Positions 55,284-64,000 of a DNA stretch of 64,000 bases are shown piece by piece. Source of the stretch: Sphaerolaimus hirsutus. Its lineage: Eukaryota; Nematoda; Chromadorea; Monhysterida; Sphaerolaimidae. How positions within the stretch are numbered: the stretch's first letter is position 1; every line of letters begins with the position of its first letter. A program made the translations under genes and the position numbers. The notes beneath the pieces are model-generated. The model saw only the letters and a program-made list of their open reading frames with translations. It did not search any database and was not told where the DNA came from. Where the stretch lies: assembly GCA_964036195.1 (NCBI GenBank), contig OZ038454.1:7254001-7318000 (forward strand), written 5' to 3'.

Positions 55284-58200
55284 CTATGAAGAGTGCGTCA
55301 TACTGGGTAATTTCCACAAATATTGACTGGGCACAACAAATGTATTCTGATGCTCATCTCTCAAAAGTAAATTGGGACCAGAATGTGAGTCGACCAAGAA
55401 AGGGCCATTGAATTTGGGTGTATTTTTGTCCATAGAAAATTTTTTGACTAGTACATAGTCACCTGGATTGATGGAAACAGAATGTTTTGAATCAAAAAAT
55501 CTTTTGTACTGTCTGCGGTTATGATCACTTTGCGTTTGGGCGACAACACGAGCTGTTTGAGTGTCTAAGGATCGAGCTGCAGTGAAAAATAAATTCCAGT
55601 GGGGCAAATGTCCGAAAACAAGATAGAAAGGGCAGCACCCTGTCATTCTGTTCATTGACAAGTTAAATCGTAAAGTGACTAAAGGTAACAAATCTTGCCA
55701 CTTTTGTGAGGGAAACTCTTTCTTAGCGAAAATTAATAATTCTCTGATTTGTCTATTAGCTCTCTCAACTAAGCCATTTGCAGAAGGATTTCCTGGCAAA
55801 GTAGGAGAATGCGTAACGCCAAACTTTTCACACAAAAGTTGAAATTCAGAATTCACAAATTCTGTACCGCGGTCTGACATGATAACCCGTGGTGCCCCCG
55901 AAAACATGAACAAATATTTATAAACAGCCTTTGCCACTGCTGTGGCGCGCAAAGAGGAAATGGGTATGGTGAGCAAATATCGTGAAAAAGCATCAATCGC
56001 GACAATAACCTTGTGTTTAGAATTTGAATCGTAATGTAGAGTGTCAATATGGAACACCTCGAAGGGTTGACTAGGGGTCTCGATGTCACCAAGTGGGGTT
56101 GAATGAATGCAATGAGACTTGATTTGCATGCAATCTGAGCAGGAAGTGCAAAATTGTAAAATATCTTCTTTCATGCCTGGCCAAGCGAAATACTGACATA
56201 ACAGATATAAGGTGCGCGATTGACTACCATGACTCGCGTAAACCCCCAAGTGAGCCTGAATCAAACAAGCCTGGCACCATGAGCGCGGTGGCCAAATGGC
56301 TAAATGGTTGGAGGAGGTAGGTGCCCGAAAATACAACACATCTTCTATCAAATAAGCAGAGTCAACTGAAGATGGATCTTTCTGCAAAGATGCAATAATA
56401 CTGGAAAGTTCTGCATCAGAATGTTGAATTTCCTTCCAATTTATTTTAGTATGCACAGAGACTGGAGTTGATTTACGAGAAGCACATGCACGCGCCGACG
56501 AATCTCTCCCATTAACAATGTCAGTCAGGATATCCAACTCATTTTCACCGAATTCTGGTTCGTCGATCGGATTTCTCGATAAAGCATCTGCAACTGTATT
56601 TTGCACTCCAGGGCGATGAATAAAATGCGCAACTTTATCAGCTACAAACATTGACCAACGTTCCAATTTAGTACAGGATGGGGATCGTAGCGCATGTTGT
56701 ATCCCCGAATTATCAGTAATCATAGTGACTTTTTGACCCTCTACATAATCGGCAAATCGCCGCAACGCCCAACAAGTACAGAGTGCCTCCAGTGAAGCCG
56801 CCAAATATGAAGTGTGAGGATGTGTAAGCCATTTTGAGATGAATGATAAAGGATGCAATTTACCATCTTCACCGTATTGCGACAGAACTGCACCAAGGCC
56901 GACTGTACTGGCGTCGGTTTCTAAAACAAAACCCCGGGGGTCATCAAAAACAGGGTGCTCCAACACTGGTGTTGTAGACAAAGCATATTTCAGAGTGTCC
57001 CACAAAGTTAACATTTCTTCTGTCCATTCAAATGGCGTCGAACCTTGTTTAGGGACTACTCCTTTCAAAACTGAGTAAAGTGGGGCAGAAATTCTGCTAA
57101 AAGACGGAATGAAATGTGAATAATAGACACATTTGCCAAGGAAGCGGCGCAACTCTTGTTTAGTGTGAACTTTCGGTTGTTCCAGGACCACACGAAAACG
57201 CACTGGTGCTGGCGTTATGCCAGCAGAGGAAACATGATGACCCAAATATTTCAACTCAGAAGCAAAGAATGTGCATTTCGCCGGTTGAACTTTCAAATTC
57301 GCCCATCTCAAACGTGACAACAACCGCCTCAAATGCACAAAATGCTCCTGAACCAAGTCGCTGGTGCACAAAATATCGTCTATGTAGGCTCGTACCCATG
57401 GGCGTGCTGGTTTCTCATTCAAACCTGATAAAATTAAGGACATGAGCCTCTGGAAAGTCGATCCAGCGTTCACAGTACCGAACAGGAGCCTTGTATAACG
57501 ATATTGACCCAAACTACAGACAAAAGAAGTACGCTCTTTAGTGGCTTCGTTGCCCAGAGGGACATTATAGTAACCATGTCTGATGTCCAAGGCAGTGAAA
57601 ACCCGACGACTGGCAAATTTCGTCAACAACTCTGCTATTCTTGGCAAGGGGTTAGAGTCTATTTTAGTTATCAAATTCACCGCTTTGAAATCAACACAAA
57701 ACCTGAAATCTGAATTGCCTTTTGGAGCGATAGTTATGGGCGATGCCCACGCCCCATTGGATGGCTTGATGATGCCTTCTTTCAACAAAGAGTGGATAGT
57801 TTTATGAATGAAATCTCATCTGCTTCTAGCTTCATAACGTGCAGCTTGTTTGATTGGTGGATGTTTTGGATCCGTGACGATAAAATGCGAAACCAATGGC
57901 ATTTTGCCAACGTCATAATCATGACAACTAAAAACATCATTGAATTCCAGAATCAACTTGAAAAACGTAGATGATTCAGTTTTAGATAATTCAACTGGGG
58001 TGGCAGACTTTAATTTACTCCAAATATACTTGGCACGTTCCTCAGGCGTCTCTGGAACATTCTCGACAGGTGGAATAGGATTTGAATCCGGTGGCTGAGG
58101 CAATTCAATGGCGCCACAACATGTGCCTGCTTTCTCCACCCCGATGGAACGTAAAAACTCTGGAATTGAGAAGATAGATGCGAACGCTGAACCTGGCATG

Positions 58201-60159
58201 AATAATTGTGAATTGGGAAAAATGTCACATGATGCAAACACTGTATTCGGACTCAAGCGAACTGGAAAATCATTTGAGTTGAACAATTGCAAAGTATAGT
58301 GTGGCAACGAGGATAAAGGAACCAGTGTATTATACATTGAGATTCCAGAGTAAGCCATTTCTGTGTTGGAAATGATTGCTGAAGAACTTCGCCATTCAAA
58401 ATAGGGCACACTGGTTGGGCAACGAGGTAAAAGTAATGGCACGGCGACACTCCCCTTTGCAGGAACAAAGATGGACTTTTGCGACAAAATCACCTGAGAA
58501 AATATGGATTTGAAGCGAGTTTCATTGTGGGATATTTCTTCAGCTAAATCGGCAGGTGCGTCTGGGACTGGCGCTGAACAACAATCTTCCAACAACAATG
58601 GAATCAACCACGACAATTTCAAAAAAGTCATAATATCAGTACCGACAAGTATTTCTGACAACATGCCTGGATTGTTGTTGATGAGAAAGGTGGCTGGTAC
58701 TTTTCTGCAAACCTTGTCAATCAGAGACAAGTGATCCACCGTCAACAAAATTTCTGAAAGTTCATCTGGTCCGGTTGTTCCATTAACTGTGTCTAATAAA
58801 ACAGAGGATTTTTTCAAGGTGGTAGATAAATCAATGTTGGATTGTTTAGCGATTTTCTGTAATAAAACCAATGGCATAATCGAGCGCGTGCACCCGCTGT
58901 CAACTAAAGCCCGACAGGGGACTCCCTGTATATTTATGGTGCAATACACTAAAGGTCCATTAACGTTTTGTAAACGTACACATAAACGTTGATTTTCGCC
59001 AACAATCATTGAAGCTGAAAAACCTCGTTTATGAGAAAATACGCCGCAACAATCATCAGAAGTAGTCACATTTAATAAAGCGCCTGAAATCGATGAAACA
59101 GAGTCAAGTGGTGTCAAATAATCATGCGTCATTTGCGGAGGAGTTTTCGCCATGTTCCTCAGTGTCTTTGCAGTTGAAAGCATCGTCGAAGAATTTCCCA
59201 ACGCGGGAATGGAATTCATCTGTGGGAAATGGGCTAATAACTTTTCTCGCAATGTAATTTCATTCTTTTGGATTTTACCTGGATTCTCTGCCATTAACTG
59301 CGCAACGCGATGATGAAACTCTGTGACTATAGGGGCGCAAGGGTCACTACCCTCATTTTCATTTTCTAAAGAATTCGCCATGGGGGGTTCAATGAGCTCG
59401 TCATTATCAATGTTTTCAACATCATCACAGCGAGCGGCTTTCGCAGCAGAAGTCAAGTGCGGGTTTGGTACATTATGCGTGATTTGAGGCCCAAAACAAC
59501 AGACTTGCCCAAAACCCTCTGATTTGTCTGAAGGAATTGGCACTTTGGTCATTGGAGGAGTTTCAGAAGTCAATTTGTTCAACCTACACTGACTGGTGCG
59601 ATGACCGTAATGTCCCTGACAAGGACACCAAGGATCGGTCGCATTTACATTCGAATTTGGTTGAAGCATTTGGCGCAATGTACCCTGGACACCCCCCCGA
59701 GCCGGCTGGGGTCGGTCAACAACACCCTTCACTGCAAACTCAGAAAAATACTCATCAACTATGCGAACTGCTTGGGCAAGTGGGATTTTCTGCAGCTGAA
59801 ATTTTTTCCTAAAGTTCGTCATGACAAACTTATCATACCTCGAAGCATCATATCGAGACCATAATTTCACTGAAACAATTCCCTCTATGCATTCCCTGGA
59901 ATGATTTACACTCAGCTTCAAATCGGACGGCATTTTCAATAACAAGCGCAAATAAAAGTCAACCAAAGTTTCGTTTTTTCCCATAGCTGCATTATCCCAC
60001 TCTACTGAAGTATAGCGTTTCAAATGTTCTTTGAAAATCTGTGACATGGATTGCAACACTGACGCATGAGCGGAGAGATCTGCTGGCTTGAACAAAGTGG
60101 TCAGCACACGGAATGCTTCCCCTGTCAATTTGGCGGAAAAAATGTCATTCCAAAATAAT
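55284..60159 (-). CDS. gag(C-terminal)-protease-RT-RNaseH-integrase of the minus-strand element
   Basis: One continuous frame runs from the hAT insertion site at 60159 to the stop at 55284, broken only by a TGA at 57818-57816 between protease and RT. In order: capsid-like FWNDIFSAKLTGEAFRVLTT; zinc knuckle WCPCQGHYGHRTSQC; protease ALVDSGCTRSIMPL (about 58900); RT with RFCVDFK, YYNVPLG and YIDDIL (57371-57388); RNase H ETDASTVGLGAVLSQY and MITDNSG. Integrase has finger CTSCSDC, HIDTL, MSDRGTEFVN, ANGLVERAN, and a GPFLV module near the end. The other element has Lys-His where the TGA falls, so a CGA-to-TGA change or readthrough are both possible. Confidence 0.85.
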
Positions 60160-60167
60160 GTCACAAT

Positions 60168-62312
60168 TAGTGATGTAAAAGCGCCATGGCGCTGGCGCCT
60201 GGCGCTAGCGCCAAACCAAAAAGCGCCATGGCGCTTTTGGCGCTTGGCGCCTTTTTGCAGTGGCGCCATTGGCGCTTGGCGCCGAGACCTCCAAAAGCGC
60301 CATGGCGCTTTTGGCGCTTGGCGCTATAATGCCATGGCGCCATTGGCGCTTGGCGCTCACACTTTAAAAAGCGCCAAAAAAGCGCCATACAATCTGTGTA
60401 CGATTTTGATAGGTGGCATCAAATATGCCATCAAAATATGAGATGATTGTTTTTTTTTCCATCATATTTTTCCATCACCTGACAATTATGGTTCACACAT
60501 CCAAATTTCATAATTTTAATATAAATAACACAACTTCACTTGCTTTAAAACAGTAACCTACAGAGACTTTTTGCATTCAGAATAAAACTACCAATATACA
60601 ACGATGGGTAAGTTCTCAAATAAAAAACACTTTCTGTGTTTCGAGTTTTTCAAAAATGAATACCTGTGTTTTGAGTTTTTTTCATGAAAAAAACTTGAGT
60701 TTCCGTGTTTTATTTCAGTTTTTTTTTGAAAAAACTCAAGTTTTCCTGTAAAAACTCAAGTTTTTTTGTAAAAACTCAAGTTTTTTAGTAAAAACTCACG
60801 TTTTTTTTGGTAAAAACTCAAGTTTTCTAACAAAAAGTTGCATTTTACAGCATTTTGATGTGAAAACAGGGGTTTTCTTATCATATAAAGGTTTTGCTAT
60901 AGGTTTTGCTGATATAGATGTTCCACATATTGAGGATATGCATATTTGTTCATATGTCAAAAAGTCCACAAAAATGTCCACCACAGTCCACAAAATCAAA
61001 AAAATAAGCATGTCCACTCCACAGCATAAGCATCAACAAAATGTCAAAAGAAAGACGACAATTCACACTGTACAATAAAACACTTCAATGGATGTGCACT
61101 GTATGTTGTACTGTGTGATTAAACTGCAACTATACTTGAACATGCACATCCGTTGAAGCCTTCAATGTATCTGAACTATTATACTTACCTGTCCCAAAAC
61201 ACCTCATATTTAATTTCAACAAAAAATCACGTTCAAGAGAAAATGGGTTCATATGGAGATGCCTAGTGCCCAATATCCTGGGCACTGGCTTAAGGGACCC
61301 TCACACTGTCAGTGGACACTGGCATGCTAAGTACACCACCTTGTCTCCAAAACCACACCAAAACTTGACAGCAGCAAAATCTTTTTCCTTCATCAAATCA
61401 TCACATTCTTTTGCAAAAACCATGTCAGCTCATCAGAAACATGTTTATTGAGAACCTGATTAACTGACTCATGTAAATACATATAAAAATACTATACACA
61501 CATACATTATGTATGTTCATACTCACATTATTCAGTTCAAATCATGTGCCTGAAAAAAACTAAAAAAACATTTCCGTATTTTCTGTGTTTCTGTGTTTCT
61601 GTGTTCTCTGAAAAAAAAACTCATTTGAGTTTCCGTGTTTTTCAAAATTGCTGAGTTTCCGTGTTTCCGTGTTAAACAAAAACACGGAAACTCATTGAGT
61701 TTCCGTATTTAATATGTGTGTTTTTGCCATCGTTGCCTATATAAATAGCATGCTGAATGTACACATCAAAACAATCTAACATATCTATCATATGACAACT
61801 AGGTAGGTATTTTTCCCCACGGTAGCCCTCCGCACCAAACGATCCAGCTATTATCTATCCCCGAAGCGATTTTTGAGATATTTTGTCCCAATTTGAGGAT
61901 ATACGGCACTTGCACTGTAATGCACTTGCACTTGCACTACGCGTAATGCACTTGCGAGTAATTTTTTTGCACTAATTTTTACGTAGTTTCATTCATCAAG
62001 TAGAGGAACAGCTTTGTTTGAGCGTCTAGTTCGATCCATATACAACGTGCCATGTAACTTTTAACACTGATGATGTACATAGCTAATTGTAAATCGGACG
62101 AGAAATTTTTGGCGCTGGCGCTATTGGCGCTTGGCGCCATTGTCCTCTGGCGCCATTGGCGCTTGGCGCTACGGTCTGGAAAAGCGCCATGGCGCTTTTG
62201 GCGCTTGGCGCTAAAATGGTTTGGCGCCATTGGCGCTTGGCGCCGCAAAGTGAAAAGCGCCATGGCGCTTTTGGCGCTTGGCGCCAAAACTCTGGTGCTT
62301 TTCACATCACTA
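60168..62312. mobile_element. A-family hAT-like element A6 inserted in gag
   Basis: Ends TAGTGATGTAAAAGCGCC and GGTGCTTTTCACATCACTA. Perfect 8-bp duplication GTCACAAT (60160-60167, 62313-62320). Removing it and one duplication restores a gag frame reading DPCIV-TLFWND. GCGCC blocks at 60180-60388 and 62110-62290. J3 is nested inside; without that A6 is about 1.0 kb. Confidence 0.9.
60599..61735. mobile_element. J-family hAT-like element J3, nested in A6
   Basis: Ends CAACGATGG...CCATCGTTG. Flanks CCAATATA and CCTATATA (7/8). Subterminal ACTCAAGTTTTT and AACACGGAAACTCATTGAG repeats. Inverted orientation relative to J1 and J2. Confidence 0.85.
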
Positions 62313-63283
62313 GTCACAATGCAAGGATCTACAATCGAATTTGCAGCCATGACAACCTGCCATGGATCTGGGGTATCTGAATTGTTAGAAGAAACGATTT
62401 CTAGCTCGGGAACAACAGTGGACTTTTTCTCCAGATCAAACACTTTCCCGGCGACGACAGATTCAGTAACTTTTCCCGGCACCATTGCGGGTTCTGTGGA
62501 CGCTTCCGCGGACGTTTTTTCTGTGGATGTTTTTTCTGCGGACGTTTTTTCTGAAACAACAGCTGTTTTCGAATTGAGAATCTGAACCTCCAAATTTGCA
62601 ATTCTCTCTGAAAGTGCATTGATTGCGGAAAGAATGGCAGCGGAATTGTCAAATGGAACCTGTGGTTCTACCTGTGAGTTCTGAGAATCATAAACTGATA
62701 CGTCATCCGGAGATGGATTGAGAGGGTCCTCCATCACATAATGGTGTCCGGAATACCGATCAACAAAAGCCACTCCCTGTAAAAATTGCCCGGTAGGAAA
62801 AGCATCTGAAGGCACCAAGAAACTATGATGAGGATGTGGGTTCAAATCAACAATTCGATCGCTATTCAATTTCTCAAAGGCTTTTGACAAATTTGTAGGT
62901 GTGGCCACCTCGGCGAAAGTCAATTGCGGTGGCGTGAAACGAGTTGACGGTTTTGACGGCACAACTTGCCCAGCGCGATTCAAACGAGTGGAAGGTAAAA
63001 TAAAATTTGGCAAAGGCAAGGAATGAGATGAAACTGCGGTGTGAACTCCTCTCTGCACAGTGTCAACAACAGAAGAACATGTCGAGCCATTTAGTACCTG
63101 GTTGGCTGGGCGCCAGAAAATGTCACTAGGAATTCGACTCGGGCGGACTGCCTCTTGCAATGCTGATTCCTGCCTCTGTCTCTCAACTGCTGAAAAAGGA
63201 GGATCTGACGATATCCAGTTAACTGGATGACTTCGAGTATGGCGCTGCTGTCTGCCATCATGAAAACGCCGCGAATTTGACAT
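62313..63283 (-). CDS. gag N-terminal part of the minus-strand element
   Basis: Start at 63283, chosen because MSNSRRFHDGRQQ leads into HTRSHPVN, shared with the + element. About 320 residues. The middle is Pro/Ser-rich; a coiled-coil-like stretch is SAINALSERIANLEVQI; short SAEKTSTEKTSA repeats follow. It ends DPWQVVMAANSIVDPCIV at the hAT insertion, after which gag resumes at 60159. Confidence 0.75.
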
Positions 63284-63448
63284 TTCTAGGTCTGACACAT
63301 CTAAAGAAAAATAGCTCTGAAACGACACGACTCTGAACACAACTGCATCTGTGCAAAGTGACAACCACAACGACTTGTTGAAAATCATTGACACATGTAA
63401 AACCATCATCTCGCCCCCTGGGAAAAAAGAGTCAGGTCGTCCACCAAA

Positions 63449-63611
63449 TTTTGGACCTAACTAGAGTGTTTTCTGCGTCAAGTCAAGCTGTGCAACGTTG
63501 CGAGGATTTTGTTGATTATCGTTCATGTCAGACCTCTCGTTACTGTGCATCACAACATATTTATAGCTTTTATCAGAGAAGCTCACTCAAGAGTGAATAC
63601 CAGATGCAACA
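63449..63611 (-). repeat. 5' LTR of the minus-strand element (163 bp)
   Basis: Minus-strand start TGTTGCATCTGGTATTCACT. Followed on that strand by TTTGGTGGACGACC, the primer-binding-site candidate (63448-63435). Confidence 0.9.
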
Positions 63612-64000
63612 ACCCGCCCTGGGATGCAGCACACACCCTGAGATGCAGCACACGCCCTGAGATGCAGCAAATGTACTGAAGCTGGCCAGGGACAGGCGCT
63701 ACGACTGTGTGGTTGTGTTCTGCCACATGGATGACTACAATGACTGACACTATTATGCCATTCTGAATGACTACGATGACCCAATGTGTGTGTGACCAAG
63801 CCATCCCACCTGTCAGCATGGCGTGCATGGAGTGCTACATGCTGGCATACAGGCTGCAGTCTGCTCGCCATGCGGTTGTGCCCTGCCCTCAGTTTTTGCT
63901 CGACACTGTTGAAGCAGCAATTTGAAGCAAAACTGGAGCAGCAATTTGAAAATACCATAGCGCACAAAAACCAGAACTTTGCCAATTTGGTAGATTTGTG
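63612..64000 (+). pseudogene. USP array, segment 5 (runs off the right edge)
   Basis: Resumes with the minisatellite CCCTGGGATGCAGCACACAC, then VVVFCHMDDYND-stop and HYYAILND-like sequence. LVYRLQ-equivalent sequence, FLLDTVEAAI and NQNFANLVDL follow. The unit has the stop after DYND also seen at 47850. Confidence 0.65.

Larger units (their letters stand above)
53865..63611 (-). mobile_element. Ty3/gypsy-like LTR retrotransposon on the minus strand
   Basis: 163-bp LTRs with about five differences. Flanked by ACCCG (53860-53864, 63612-63616); excision restores the USP array sequence. About 7.6 kb without its 2.15-kb hAT insertion. Same gene order as the element at 36.7-44.8 kb but clearly diverged. 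Confidence 0.9.

Overview
The window looks like repeat-rich genomic DNA of an invertebrate animal. It has short-exon genes with GT-AG introns, globin, sushi and PAN-type extracellular modules, Ty3/gypsy-like LTR elements, and dozens of small inverted-repeat DNA transposons. The phylum cannot be fixed from sequence alone. Few intact host genes are present; most of the DNA is mobile or duplicated sequence.

Layout: 1-2.5 kb holds the 3' end of an envelope-like glycoprotein gene, probably from a viral-derived or retroelement locus. 3-6.9 kb holds a globin gene on the + strand whose exons splice in frame; its first intron is bounded exactly by a small transposon. 7-32 kb is almost entirely nested DNA transposons and foldbacks. 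Three hAT-like families have duplications of about 8 bp (A with GCGCC-rich ends, J with ACTCAA-rich ends, M). A group with CCWGG-like 5-bp target duplications comprises B, C and I. Others are the TACCGTATT...-ended repeats (G, H) and families D, E, F, K and N. Minus-strand exons of a sushi-domain protein and a PAN-domain protein are scattered among them. 32.7-64 kb is a degenerate tandem array of a USP-type (peptidase C19, USP48-like) deubiquitinase sequence. It is interspersed with three blocks of (A/G)ATCCC low-complexity repeat, includes a near-perfect 1.9-kb tandem duplication, and is broken by two Ty3/gypsy-like elements.

The + strand LTR element (36652-44762, 141-bp LTRs, TSD CTAC) has gag-pol broken by several frame changes. 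It also has a downstream accessory gene with five exons that join in frame. The - strand LTR element (53865-63611, 163-bp LTRs, TSD ACCCG) has gag-pro-RT-RNaseH-integrase in one frame with a single TGA. Its gag is split by a 2.1-kb A-family hAT element that itself carries a J-family insertion, and it has its own coiled-coil accessory gene downstream of integrase. Both elements inserted into the USP array.

All calls rest on reading motifs, frames, splice sites and repeat boundaries by eye. Family names come from motif recognition, not database searches.
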